A DNA stretch of 64,000 bases, taken from assembly GCA_003599235.1 (NCBI GenBank), contig QZJE01000014.1, forward strand, positions 124,001 to 188,000, read 5' to 3'. This document shows, piece by piece, positions 50,516-58,995 of the stretch. This DNA comes from Actinomycetota bacterium (GTDB lineage: Bacteria > Actinomycetota > Aquicultoria > SURF-47). The position numbers and the translations under genes were made by a program. The notes beneath the pieces are model-generated. The model worked only from the letters and a program-made list of their open reading frames with translations, did not search any database and was not told the DNA's origin. Numbering within the stretch: position 1 is the first letter of the stretch; each line of letters starts with the position of its first letter.

Positions 50516-50983
50516 ATGAAAATAGCAATATTTATTTTAGCTAGTTGGCTACATCTAGTGGCAACCGTTGTCTGGATTGGAGGAATTGTATTTATTCTCT
50601 TTGTGGCTATTCCATCTTCTAAAGAAGTGCTGGCAGATAAAGCCGGTAACATTATGGGTAGCATAACTAAACGCTTTAGCCCATTAGCAAATTACAGCAT
50701 CATAGCTTTAATAATTACGGGCGTCTTGATTAGCATTACAGATAAAAACCCGTTAGCATTTTCATTAAATAACACATCGACAATTGTATTTTTGGCCAAA
50801 CATTTAATCGTTTTGTTTATGATTATTATTCATTTCTATAGAGGATTAATGTTAGCCCCAAAGATAGCAAGGGCTGAAGGGGCAAGAAAAGCAGGCCTTG
50901 CCAAACTTTCATTGAACTTAGTCAAAGTAAACTTATGTTTAGGGTTGGCTGTACTATTACTTAGCGCAGCTTTGGCTGCTTAA
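50516..50983 (+). CDS. CopD/DUF4149-like membrane protein
   Basis: 155 residues, four spans: IFILASWLHLVATVVWIGGI with conserved H and W, a second pair in the middle (STIVFLAKHLIVLFMII HFYRG), and a C-terminal span. His residues (HLVATVVWIGG, KHLIVL, IHFYRG) resemble copper-handling CopD domains. GGAGGG precedes ATG 50516. Regulated with the arsR immediately upstream. Its end overlaps the convergent permease gene by 23 bases. Confidence 0.65.
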   Translation: MKIAIFILASWLHLVATVVWIGGIVFILFVAIPSSKEVLADKAGNIMGSITKRFSPLANYSIIALIITGVLISITDKNPLAFSLNNTSTIVFLAKHLIVLFMIIIHFYRGLMLAPKIARAEGARKAGLAKLSLNLVKVNLCLGLAVLLLSAALAA

Positions 50984-51479
50984 ACTCCATCATCCATTCC
51001 ATAAGCGGAGCCATAATGAAAGCAGCTAATAACATTAGAAGATTATGAATAATAGTAAACTTCCAGCCAAAGAAACTGACTTCTAGCGGTAACAAAGGCA
51101 CCTTTATAGCATAAGTAGCAAAAATTACTGTTATAACTCCCAACTTGGCACCTTTTTCTAAAAGGCTTTTAAGCATAGGAAAAATGGCAAAAAGAGGGCC
51201 GTTTAAGGAAGTCCCCGTCAAGGCTCCTAAGGCAAGTCCTTTTAGCCCCGACTCATGCCCTAAGTGCTTGATTATTAGGTCTTCATGGATCCAAACGTGA
51301 AATAGCCCTATAAAAATAAATACAGAAAAAATAATCAAAATAACATTAAGCAAGGTAACTGTGCTGATCCTTAAGGCTAAAAACCCCTTTTGAGGGCTTA
51401 GGATAAATACGAAAAGATAGATAATAATTGCTAGCCCAAATAACATATTTTTTTTAAGAAAATTTATTAATTTTTTCAT
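50961..51479 (-). CDS. Permease half 2 (DUF318/ArsP-like)
   Basis: 172 residues with about four spans. LGHESGLKGLALGALTGTSL and NGPLFAIFPMLKSLLEKGAK resemble half of the PF03773 permease (YraQ/ArsP). It overlaps half 1 by 4 bases; together the two make the full permease of about 330 residues. ArsP members export organoarsenicals (family knowledge); the substrate here is unknown. Confidence 0.75.
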   Translation of the reverse strand: MKKLINFLKKNMLFGLAIIIYLFVFILSPQKGFLALRISTVTLLNVILIIFSVFIFIGLFHVWIHEDLIIKHLGHESGLKGLALGALTGTSLNGPLFAIFPMLKSLLEKGAKLGVITVIFATYAIKVPLLPLEVSFFGWKFTIIHNLLMLLAAFIMAPLMEWMMEFKQPKLR

Positions 51480-51967
51480 AATTTAACCACCAAGATTCCT
51501 GTTCCGATTCCAATAAGTATTGAAAAAATAAAGGTTAGTCCCCAGCGGGACAAAGCAAAACGCTTGCCCATTATTTTCATTTCAGCCGGCAGAGAAACCG
51601 TACCAACCGAAACCCAGGCGGTGATTAGCGCCGCAACAGCACCATAGCTTGCTGCTTCAGTCAGCAAGAGATTACCGATAGGGTATATTACCGGCGGGGG
51701 ACCGGCTGCAATGCCACCAAGCACTGCACCGATTAAGGGAGCAAATATACCTGTTCCTTTACCCATTACTTTCTGAATAAGAGATGGAGGCAAAAAAACT
51801 TCAAACAAACCAATCAAAAGAAACATCGCTAAAAACATAAGGGCTATATTTTTAAAGTGCTTATAACCAATCTTTAGCGCTTGGCCGGTAGCTTTGCGAT
51901 TCAGAAAAAACGATATAAGCAATAGCACTAATATTACAAAAACAAATGAAAGGCTGAAAAAATCCAT
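51476..51967 (-). CDS. Permease half 1 (DUF318/ArsP-like)
   Basis: 163 residues, about four spans. VMGKGTGIFAPLIGAVLGGI and AAGPPPVIYPIGNLLL match the PF03773 repeat. Starts directly after the arsR stop and overlaps half 2 by 4 bases, so the set arsR-half1-half2 is one operon. The two halves share the internal repeat plan (GxxTGTSLNGP versus GGIAAGPPP). Confidence 0.78.
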   Translation of the reverse strand: MDFFSLSFVFVILVLLLISFFLNRKATGQALKIGYKHFKNIALMFLAMFLLIGLFEVFLPPSLIQKVMGKGTGIFAPLIGAVLGGIAAGPPPVIYPIGNLLLTEAASYGAVAALITAWVSVGTVSLPAEMKIMGKRFALSRWGLTFIFSILIGIGTGILVVKL

Positions 51968-52390
51968 TTAAACCTCCTTTGATTGAAGAGTTTTAATCTT
52001 TTTTTTAAGCTCCTTAAGCTCGTTTTTTAGTACCTCTTCACGCCTCGTTAAAAGCTCAAGATTTTTTGAGCCTTGTTCTTTACCCTGGTGTTCTCTGCAA
52101 CTGCCCAAGCAGCCACAGCTACAAATTTCAGAGAGCAACTGTTTACAATGCAGCATATTGGCATGATCAAGTTCATATGGCAAAAAATATCCTTGGCGCC
52201 TATTGCGAACTATGCCAACATATCTGAGAGCCTTTAAGTGCTGTGAAACAGCAGACGGGGTTATCCCTAAAGCTTTGGATAATTCATTAACCCCCAGAGG
52301 TCCTTTGTTTTTAAGAAGCTTAATTATCTTAAGCCGTGTTTTGTCGCTAAAAGCTTGGAACACTTCAGCTTCCCTGCAATGCATAAGCAC
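51968..52390 (-). CDS. ArsR-family repressor with Cys cluster and coiled-coil tail
   Basis: 140 residues. The winged helix contains ALGITPSAVSQHLKALRYVG; ICSCGCLGSCREH follows near residue 90, similar to the CTCGC of the ArsR at 50217, then a coiled-coil tail (LTRREEVLKNELKELKKK). Likely represses the split permease operon it heads, and shares an operator half-site with the paralogue. Confidence 0.82.
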   Translation of the reverse strand: MLMHCREAEVFQAFSDKTRLKIIKLLKNKGPLGVNELSKALGITPSAVSQHLKALRYVGIVRNRRQGYFLPYELDHANMLHCKQLLSEICSCGCLGSCREHQGKEQGSKNLELLTRREEVLKNELKELKKKIKTLQSKEV

Positions 52391-52397
52391 TTCCTTT

Positions 52398-52441
52398 GTT
52401 TAAGTATTTACTAAAATACTAAACTTAAACCGATTTGTCAA
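52398..52441 (-). promoter_or_regulatory. Promoter and operator of arsR-permease operon
   Basis: On the minus strand -35 TTGACA (52441-52436), 17-base spacer and -10 TATTTT (52418-52413). The dyad GTTTAAGT (52398-52405) and ACTTAAAC (52423-52430) encloses a second dyad AGTATTT/AAATACT (52403-52420) that spans the -10. TTTAAGTA is also the half-site at the other arsR promoter (50197-50204, reverse). Confidence 0.7.
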
Positions 52442-52458
52442 TAATTTATAAAAAATGC

Positions 52459-52501
52459 TTGACTAATGGTTTAATTATTATATAATAAGATAATTATATA
52501 A
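52459..52501 (+). promoter_or_regulatory. Promoter and operator of the arsR-ferredoxin-nifS operon
   Basis: TTGACT at 52459-52464 and TATAAT at 52481-52486 (16-base spacer). The inverted repeat TTATATAAT (52478-52486), six bases, ATTATATAA (52493-52501) is exact and covers the -10, a classic repressor site. Its sequence differs from the TTTAAGTA type used by the other two ArsRs. Confidence 0.75.
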
Positions 52502-52514
52502 GACAGGAACAATT

Positions 52515-52847
52515 ATGAGCGATCCGATTTTTGAGATGCATGCGCAAGTTTGTAAGGTTTTTACCAGTCCTAAGCGCTTAGAGATTATTAACGCCATAAG
52601 AAACAGCGAAAAATCAGCTGGCGAGCTGGTAGAAATACTTAAAATAAGCCAGCCAAATCTGTCACAGCATTTAGCAGTTTTGCGTGAAAAGGGAGTGGTG
52701 GCCATCCGCAAGGAAGGACAAAACATTTATTACAAAATTGCTAACCCTAAGATTATTAAAGCCTGTGATCTTATGCGCGAAGTTCTTATTGAAAAACTTA
52801 AACAAGATCAAAAGCTAGCTAAAGAGCTTATTAAGCAAGGAATTTAG
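52515..52847 (+). CDS. ArsR-family repressor of the Fe-S/sulfur operon
   Basis: 110 residues. Winged helix with KISQPNLSQHLAVLREKGVV and RKEGQNIYYKIANP. It has few Cys (VCKVF near the N-terminus and IKACDLM), so its sensor site differs from the CxCGC paralogues. Divergent from the arsR at 51968 and first in an operon with ferredoxin, DUF5714, membrane and cysteine desulfurase genes. Confidence 0.82.
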   Translation: MSDPIFEMHAQVCKVFTSPKRLEIINAIRNSEKSAGELVEILKISQPNLSQHLAVLREKGVVAIRKEGQNIYYKIANPKIIKACDLMREVLIEKLKQDQKLAKELIKQGI

Positions 52848-53054
52848 TTGTTAAAAGCCATTATTGACTCAGCAAAATGTGAGCAAGCTGCTAAGTGCAT
52901 AAACAAATGCGTGGCTTCGCTAGGATGCAAAACCAAGGCCATTTTCAAAGTGGACCCGGACGAGGACGCCATAATTGATACGTCTAAATGTAATGGCTGC
53001 AGCTTATGCTTGCCGCTTTGTCCAACAAGGGCAATAAGAGTAATCGAACTATAG
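52848..53054 (+). CDS. Small ferredoxin-like protein with one classic and one atypical Cys cluster
   Basis: 68 residues starting TTG directly after the arsR stop. Residues 47-57 hold a classical CNGCSLCLPLCP [4Fe-4S] motif. The N-terminal half has C10, C16, C20 and C26 spaced x5-x3-x5, which does not fit the usual second-cluster spacing and may bind a metal or an unusual cluster. The next gene starts eight bases after its stop. Confidence 0.75.
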   Translation: MLKAIIDSAKCEQAAKCINKCVASLGCKTKAIFKVDPDEDAIIDTSKCNGCSLCLPLCPTRAIRVIEL

Positions 53055-53062
53055 GTGATTTT

Positions 53063-53647
53063 ATGACAGATAACACAAAGCAACAAGAAGCAATCAAATT
53101 AATTAAAGATTTTTGCCTCCCTACAAGCTCAACCAATCTTTTTGAGATGGCAAATGAGCTCATGAAATTACCCAATATCCCGATGATTAGTGCTCATCAT
53201 CATCCGATGATTGCCGCCATAATAGTTACTGCTTACAAAAACAAGACCGGCGAGCTACAAGAAGATGACATTGTAAAAGCAATTAAGAGAGGAGCATCAA
53301 TTCCGGCCGGCTTTTGCGCTTTTTATGGCTCAGATGGAGCTGCTCTTGCTTGTGGTATTGCCCTAAGTATTATTTTAAAAACTACTCATTTGGCTGATAA
53401 AGACAGGCAAAGATCGTTAACTCATATGTTGACGTCGCGCTCTCTAGCCGCTATTGCTAACAATGTCGGCAACAGATGTTGCAAACGAAGTACTTTCGAT
53501 GTTTTAAATACCGTCAACCAATACCTAAGAGAAGTACTCTCAGTTGAACTGGAAACTACTTACCCTGCTTCACAAAAATGCCGCTTCTCTAATAACTTTG
53601 AACTTTGCAATAAACAAAGCTGCCGCTATTATCTTGAAGAAGCTTAA
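53063..53647 (+). CDS. DUF5714 family cysteine-containing protein
   Basis: 194 residues from ATG 53063 (AGGTGA upstream). LMKLPNIPMISAHHHPMIAA, IKRGASIPAGFCAFYGSDGA and NNVGNRCCKRST match DUF5714, a family of unknown function. Seven or so Cys, several at the C-terminus (KCRFSNNFELCNKQSC), and conserved His suggest metal or cluster binding. It sits between a ferredoxin and a membrane protein in the operon. Confidence 0.75.
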   Translation: MTDNTKQQEAIKLIKDFCLPTSSTNLFEMANELMKLPNIPMISAHHHPMIAAIIVTAYKNKTGELQEDDIVKAIKRGASIPAGFCAFYGSDGAALACGIALSIILKTTHLADKDRQRSLTHMLTSRSLAAIANNVGNRCCKRSTFDVLNTVNQYLREVLSVELETTYPASQKCRFSNNFELCNKQSCRYYLEEA

Positions 53648-53671
53648 ATTACTAACTAAAGGAGAGAAAGC

Positions 53672-54196
53672 ATGGAACAACTCTTGTTGACTGTTAATAT
53701 GATTGTCCACCTCTTTGTTACGGTGGCTTTTATTGGCGGACCGTTTTATATGCTGCTTGTAACCGGCAATCGCAAAAAAATGGGGCCTGATTTTGATTAC
53801 CCCATGGACAGGTATTTAGAAAATATAATCGAAGGCCAGCCGCTAAGATGCTTTATTTATTTGTTTTTATTAGTTTTAACCGGCTTTTTCTTTCCGGCAA
53901 TTCATTATCTGTTCCAAGGCTCTTTTAAGGAGTTAACCACTTTGGCATTGTATGCCATTGTTATCAAACACTTCCTGATATTAATTGCTTTTTCAGTAAT
54001 GCTTTATATGTATTTTGGGCCGGCTACTAAAGTAAGGGAGATAATGGGTACCATTACACCAGATAAAAAACCTGACCGTTCAGTTGTAGATACTTTATTC
54101 TTCTGGCGGGCAAAAAGAAGAGCGCTTTGCAAAACAATTTTTATCATTCAAATAGGCATTATCATCTTTACCGCAATTTTGCGCTTTGCTGAATAA
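53672..54196 (+). CDS. Four-span membrane protein of the ArsR/Fe-S operon
   Basis: 174 residues: spans near 6-30, 66-86, 94-118 and 148-170. MIVHLFVTVAFIGGPFYML and IKHFLILIAFSVMLYMYFG carry His residues placed as in CopD/DUF2269-like membrane proteins, but the family call is uncertain. GGAGAG precedes the ATG. It may handle heme, copper or electrons for the operon (inference). Confidence 0.55.
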   Translation: MEQLLLTVNMIVHLFVTVAFIGGPFYMLLVTGNRKKMGPDFDYPMDRYLENIIEGQPLRCFIYLFLLVLTGFFFPAIHYLFQGSFKELTTLALYAIVIKHFLILIAFSVMLYMYFGPATKVREIMGTITPDKKPDRSVVDTLFFWRAKRRALCKTIFIIQIGIIIFTAILRFAE

Positions 54197-54210
54197 GGAT
54201 CAGGAAGATA

Positions 54211-55371
54211 ATGAATACAAAACCCATTTACCTGGATTACAATGCTACAACCCCCATGGACCCAAGAGTTACTAAAGCCATGATTGCCTACCTTAAGGAA
54301 AATTTTGGCAATCCCTCAAGCAGCCATTACTATGGAAAAATCACCAAAGACGCTGTCAGTAAAGCAAGAATTGCTGTTGCGGAGTTAATTGGCGCCGGCC
54401 AAGACGAAATCATCTTCACTAGCGGCGGAAGTGAAAGCAATAACATGGCCATTAAAGGAATTGCTTTTGCCAATAAAGACAAGGGCCGTGCCTACCGGCA
54501 GGCAGGTAACCACATCATTACCTCTAGTATTGAGCATCCCTCGATTATTAACCCCTGTGGCTACCTCGAAAAATTCGGCTTTAAGACAACCTATCTTCCT
54601 GTCGATAAGTTTGGCTTGGTCAGCCCCAAGGATGTAAAAAAAGCCTTAACCAAGGAAACCTTATTGGTAACTATAATGCATGCCAATAACGAAGTAGGAA
54701 CAATTGAGCCCATTGCTGAAATCGGTGAAATAGTTAAAAAAGAAGGCCTTTACTTTCATAGCGATGCTGCTCAATCGGTTGGCAAAATCCCTACCCTGGT
54801 AAATGAATTAAGGGTTGATTTGCTAACTATAGCCGCTCATAAGTTTTATGGCCCTAAAGGTGTCGGAGCTTTGTATATACGCCAAGGAACAAAAATTGAC
54901 CCGCTAATACACGGAGCAAGCCATGAGGCAGGTAAAAGAGCAGGCACCGAAAATATTGCCGCCGTGGTAGGGTTGGCCGAAGCAGCCAGAATCGCCCCAA
55001 ATGAAATGGGAGAGGATTCTAAGCGAATACAACGCTTAAGAGATAAGCTTTATGCAGAAATTAAGAATATGGCTGAGGTTAAGCTAAACGGAGCAACTGA
55101 TAACCGCCTTCCAAATACCTTAAATATCAGCTTTAAAAATATTAACGGCGCTGAATTGCTGGCTAAGCTTAAAGGCATCGCCGCCTCTACCGGCTCTGCT
55201 TGTCATGAAAAAGAAAGCAAAGTGTCTGGCGTTTTGCAGGCGATGGGAGTTAAGCAGGACTACGCCCAAGGCTCTATCCGTTTTAGCCTGGGGAAATATA
55301 CTACCGAAGAAGATATCAACAATGCCTTAGGGCAAATAGCAGAAGCTTTGCTTGATAAATTATTCAAATGA
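54211..55371 (+). CDS. nifS: Cysteine desulfurase (NifS/IscS type) with inserted palindrome
   Basis: PLP enzyme that releases sulfur from cysteine. PIYLDYNATTPMDPRV starts the protein; TSGGSESNNMAIKG, HVNNEVG-like HANNEVGTIEPI, the PLP lysine in TIAAHKFYGPKGVGAL and the catalytic Cys in STGSACHEKESK are all present. At residues 92-98 GRAYRQA interrupts the usual KGNHIITSSIEHPS; this is an in-frame 21-bp palindromic insertion (54486-54506). It is last in the ArsR operon and presumably supplies sulfur for clusters. Confidence 0.93.
   Translation: MNTKPIYLDYNATTPMDPRVTKAMIAYLKENFGNPSSSHYYGKITKDAVSKARIAVAELIGAGQDEIIFTSGGSESNNMAIKGIAFANKDKGRAYRQAGNHIITSSIEHPSIINPCGYLEKFGFKTTYLPVDKFGLVSPKDVKKALTKETLLVTIMHANNEVGTIEPIAEIGEIVKKEGLYFHSDAAQSVGKIPTLVNELRVDLLTIAAHKFYGPKGVGALYIRQGTKIDPLIHGASHEAGKRAGTENIAAVVGLAEAARIAPNEMGEDSKRIQRLRDKLYAEIKNMAEVKLNGATDNRLPNTLNISFKNINGAELLAKLKGIAASTGSACHEKESKVSGVLQAMGVKQDYAQGSIRFSLGKYTTEEDINNALGQIAEALLDKLFK
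54486..54506. repeat. 21-bp palindromic repeat inserted in the cysteine desulfurase gene
   Basis: CCGTGCCTACCGGCAGGCAG plus G, a degenerate copy of the palindrome at 13741. Removing exactly 21 bases restores the ordinary family sequence DKGNHIIT, so the insertion kept the frame. Confidence 0.8.
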
Positions 55372-55373
55372 TT

Positions 55374-55820
55374 TTAATTGGCATCATTTGGCCTTATTTG
55401 GATGTTTTTAGCCGTCAGACTGCCTTCAGCACTACTTTTTCCGCTCACCATCACTTGCTTGCCTTTAGTTAAGTCCGAATCATTTCCCTTTACCATCTTA
55501 TTAACAGCAGTGGATTTAGAATAATAAACGATTTTTGACCCCCCGTCTCTGGTCTTAACGGTAATGCTTTCTTCATCCTTGGCCGTTATCTCTCCAGTAG
55601 CAAAATCCCCTGCGTTGGACGACCCGTTTTGTCCAAAACGCCGCATCATCTGCCCGCCGCCTGGGCCACCGCCGGGAAATCCGCCTGCATTTCTCATAGC
55701 AGCAAACGCAGAGGCCGGTGACTTGCTGGATTGATAATACACGCCGCCAAAAAACGCCCCCACTCCCACCGCAACCAAAGTTACTGCAAAAACTATACTT
55801 ATTATTTGTTTGTGTTTCAT
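55374..55820 (-). CDS. Membrane-anchored DUF5666-like protein
   Basis: 148 residues. One N-terminal hydrophobic span (about 6-28), a Gly/Met/Phe-rich linker (NAGGFPGGGPGGGQMMRRFG), then a beta domain with GEITAKDEESITVKTRDG and VMVSGKSSAEGSLTAKNI typical of DUF5666. The last gene of the exporter operon; a second such protein is encoded at 58989. Role unknown. Confidence 0.65.
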   Translation of the reverse strand: MKHKQIISIVFAVTLVAVGVGAFFGGVYYQSSKSPASAFAAMRNAGGFPGGGPGGGQMMRRFGQNGSSNAGDFATGEITAKDEESITVKTRDGGSKIVYYSKSTAVNKMVKGNDSDLTKGKQVMVSGKSSAEGSLTAKNIQIRPNDAN

Positions 55821-55832
55821 GTTAATCCTCCC

Positions 55833-57047
55833 CTATTCATAACGAAGCGCCTCTATCGGACTTAAAGCCGCTGCTCTTCTGGCCGGATAAAAACCAAAAA
55901 CAATGCCCACCCCGGCCGAGACACTGAAAGCCAGCATGATTGACGATAAAGACACTTGGGCATTTAGTCCTACCATGTTTGAGGCAACAATTGAGGCCAA
56001 CCAACCCAAAATAACTCCAATGGCGCCACCAAAAAAAGTAAGCACTACCGCTTCAGATAAAAATTGCAGATTTATATAAATCTTTTTAATGCCTACCGCC
56101 TTGCGTAGGCCAATTTCCCGGGTACGCTCGGTTACAGTGGTCAGCATCATGTTCATAATGCCGATGCCACCTACCAGTAAGGAAATACCGGCAATAGAGG
56201 AAAGTAATATGGTAAAAGTACCGGTAACCGTAGAGGCGGTAGCTACAATGTCGTTTTGATTCATCACTGAAAAATCCGCTTGCAGGGCGTCATCAATATT
56301 ATGACGCTTAAGCAACAGCTCTGTGATTTGGCTTTGCACCGCGCTCATCACGTCTTGATCTTTGGCCGCGACGCTAATATTGGTAACATAGCTATCTCCG
56401 GACAAATAATGCTGGGCAGTAGTTAGAGGGATAAAAATATTTTCATCCGGGTTCATAAAACCGCTGCCACCTTTAGATTGGGTTAGACCAATTACATCGA
56501 AGGCTACATTATTGATACGGATGCTTTGGCTGGTAGGATCGGAGCCAGCCCCAAACAAGTCATCTCTGGCTGTTGGCCCAATTACTGCAACTCTAGCCGA
56601 GCTTCTTACTTGCTGGTTGCTAAAAAATTGTCCTGAGCCAATGCTTACGTTTCTGACACTTAAATAATCAGGGGTAGTCCCAATAACCTGGGTATTAGTA
56701 TTAGTTCCTTTGGCCGTTACTTGATATCGCCGGCTAACCTCGGAAGACACCCCTTTTATGTTGAGAACTTGATCTGATATTGCCTCTGAGTCCTCGACAG
56801 TTAGGCTTTGAGCGCTGCCCCGGCCTGAGCTTACCATCGTGCCACGTTGGGCTCCCGGATAGACGATAATAAGATTGGAGCCAATTGACTGAATAGAACT
56901 CTCAATTGATGCCTTTGCTCCTTGACCAATTGCAATCATGGTAACTACCGAGGCAATGCCGATAACAATGCCCAAGACAGTAAGTCCTGAGCGAATTTTA
57001 TTGCCCAGCAGCGACCATATAGTTTCTTTAATTAAGTCTCTTAGCAT
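55833..57047 (-). CDS. MacB-like ABC transporter permease
   Basis: 404 residues from ATG 57047, overlapping the ATPase end by 20 bases. Four membrane spans with a large external MacB domain between 1 and 2: SGLTVLGIVIGIASVVTMIA near the start and ERTREIGLRKAVGIKKIYI, GIVFGFYPARRAAALSPIEAL near the end. Exports peptides, lipids or antibiotics in a tripartite-like system with the adaptor encoded upstream. Confidence 0.88.
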   Translation of the reverse strand: MLRDLIKETIWSLLGNKIRSGLTVLGIVIGIASVVTMIAIGQGAKASIESSIQSIGSNLIIVYPGAQRGTMVSSGRGSAQSLTVEDSEAISDQVLNIKGVSSEVSRRYQVTAKGTNTNTQVIGTTPDYLSVRNVSIGSGQFFSNQQVRSSARVAVIGPTARDDLFGAGSDPTSQSIRINNVAFDVIGLTQSKGGSGFMNPDENIFIPLTTAQHYLSGDSYVTNISVAAKDQDVMSAVQSQITELLLKRHNIDDALQADFSVMNQNDIVATASTVTGTFTILLSSIAGISLLVGGIGIMNMMLTTVTERTREIGLRKAVGIKKIYINLQFLSEAVVLTFFGGAIGVILGWLASIVASNMVGLNAQVSLSSIMLAFSVSAGVGIVFGFYPARRAAALSPIEALRYE

Positions 57048-57723
57048 TTTTCTTGTCGCTTTCAATAATCCCATCTCTAATTGAAATAATACGCTCTGAA
57101 TAAGCCGCGATTTCAGCTTCATGAGTAATCAAAATTATGGTGTGGCCGTTTTTATGCAGTCTGCAAAGGGCCTCCATTATCACTTGGCTGGTTTTGGTAT
57201 CAAGATTTCCGGTGGGCTCATCGGCTAAAATGATGGCGGGATTATTAATTAAGGCCCTGGCAATAGAGACCCGCTGCATTTGGCCCCCTGAAAGCTGGTT
57301 AGATAAGTTATAGTAGCGGTCTTCTTCCAAGCCCGCACTTTTTAGAGCTGCAAGAGCCTTTTGCTTTCGTTGCATCTCGCCAATATTTAGATAAAGCAGC
57401 GGCAGCATTACGTTTCGCAAAACAGTTGCCCTGGGAAGTAAATTAAATGATTGAAACACAAATCCTATTTTGCTGCGGCGAAGCTCAGATAGAGCATCAT
57501 CATCAAGAGTAGATACGTCAGCATTTTCCAAAAAAAACTGGCCGCTAGTGGGAGTATCGAGAGCTCCTAAAATATGCATCAAGGTCGACTTGCCAGAGCC
57601 CGAAGGGCCGATAATAGAGACGAACTCGCCTTTTTCTATTGTTAGGCTTATTCCCCTTAGTGCGGCAGTTTCGACATCACCGGTCTTATATATTTTAGTG
57701 AGATCTTGGCATTCAATCAACAT
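57028..57723 (-). CDS. MacB-type ABC transporter ATPase
   Basis: 231 residues. Walker [10 protein letters not shown], signature [15 protein letters not shown], Walker B and D-loop [12 protein letters not shown]-loop LITHE. It follows the adaptor gene by nine bases. Pairs with the permease downstream. Confidence 0.93.
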   Translation of the reverse strand: MLIECQDLTKIYKTGDVETAALRGISLTIEKGEFVSIIGPSGSGKSTLMHILGALDTPTSGQFFLENADVSTLDDDALSELRRSKIGFVFQSFNLLPRATVLRNVMLPLLYLNIGEMQRKQKALAALKSAGLEEDRYYNLSNQLSGGQMQRVSIARALINNPAIILADEPTGNLDTKTSQVIMEALCRLHKNGHTIILITHEAEIAAYSERIISIRDGIIESDKKNAKRLN

Positions 57724-57732
57724 ATTTATCAG

Positions 57733-58995
57733 TTATCTGGACCCCATAAACATACCTCTTTGCCCAGAAGAGCCACTGGTTGTAGTAGCATTAGGGTCTA
57801 CGGTCTGAGTAATTACTTTTTCACCTTCTTCTAGGCCGCTAATTATTTCGGTTTCGGTAGTGTTAGCTAAACCAACTTCAACAACCCGACGTACCGGGGT
57901 TTTACCTCGAAGCACTTGAACATAATGGCCGTTTTCGCCATCCGATTTCAAAGCACTGTTGGCAATGATAATTACGTCGTGCTTGACTTTGGTAATAATA
58001 GTAGCTGAAACACTCATCTCAGGCTTTACCCGGATATCAGAACTATCAAAAGCAATGGTGACATTGTAAGTAACTACCCCCTGGCTTACTGTCCCCAGCG
58101 AATCAATTTTTTCTACCTTGCCGGTTAAACTAACTCCTTCTAAGGCATCAAATTTAAGAGTGGTTTTTTGGCCTACTTTAACATTAGGGATATCTACTTC
58201 ATTTACCGAAACCTGAGCTTTAATAGTGCCTAAATCACCAATAACGATAGGAGATTGCTTGCTAGAAGAGCTAGAGGAGGAGCTGCCGGTAGACGAAGAT
58301 GACGAACCAGTAGAAGCAACAGAGCTTGTAGTTTTCCCAAGGTCATCGCCATTTTTAATGTTGACTTGATTGACAATGCCGGCAATAGGAGCTGTAACTG
58401 TTCTCTTGGCAGCAATTGATTGCTGGTTTAGATAATCCTCATAAACCGCCGAGACATTTTGCTCTGCCACATTTATTGAGGAATCAGCTAATTTTACTTT
58501 TTCCTCTAGTACCTTTATCTGGTCTTTAGTATATGTAGCTTTGGTGGTCACTGTCTGAGCAGAGTTGCCGGAGCCTCCGCCGCTTGTAGAGCCCCCGCTT
58601 TTGGCGGCATTAAGGTCTGCCTGGGCTTGTTTTTTAGATACTTTAGCCGATTCTAGATTATTCAATGCTTGCTGGTAAGAAGCCCAGGCTTTAGAAACAC
58701 TTACTCCTAACTGGTCATTTTCAATCTTAAATAAAAGTTGGCCTTTTTTAACCGAGTCTCCCACTTTTACACTTAAGTCGGCAACTGTACCGGTGATAGT
58801 AGGATCTACCGTGGCAATTTTATCAACCACTACATTTCCACTACCCGAAACACTGGCTGTAAGCGTTCCTTTTTCGGCAGCAGAAGTTACGTATTGAACT
58901 TGGCTTTTTGATGAGCCGCGGCCAAATAGTAAATAGCTGCCGCCTAAAGCTACTATTACAATTACCGAAAATAATACTTTATTGTTCTTTACCAT
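57733..58995 (-). CDS. HlyD/MacA-like membrane fusion (adaptor) protein
   Basis: 420 residues with an N-terminal membrane anchor, a biotinyl-lipoyl-like domain (VADLSVKVGDSVKKGQLLFK), a coiled coil around 85-190, a Ser-rich insertion (STGSSSSSTGSSSSSSSS near 230-250) and beta-barrel/C-terminal domains. Links the ABC exporter to the outside; in a Gram-positive-like cell it would span the wall. Confidence 0.87.
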   Translation of the reverse strand: MVKNNKVLFSVIVIVALGGSYLLFGRGSSKSQVQYVTSAAEKGTLTASVSGSGNVVVDKIATVDPTITGTVADLSVKVGDSVKKGQLLFKIENDQLGVSVSKAWASYQQALNNLESAKVSKKQAQADLNAAKSGGSTSGGGSGNSAQTVTTKATYTKDQIKVLEEKVKLADSSINVAEQNVSAVYEDYLNQQSIAAKRTVTAPIAGIVNQVNIKNGDDLGKTTSSVASTGSSSSSTGSSSSSSSSKQSPIVIGDLGTIKAQVSVNEVDIPNVKVGQKTTLKFDALEGVSLTGKVEKIDSLGTVSQGVVTYNVTIAFDSSDIRVKPEMSVSATIITKVKHDVIIIANSALKSDGENGHYVQVLRGKTPVRRVVEVGLANTTETEIISGLEEGEKVITQTVDPNATTTSGSSGQRGMFMGSR

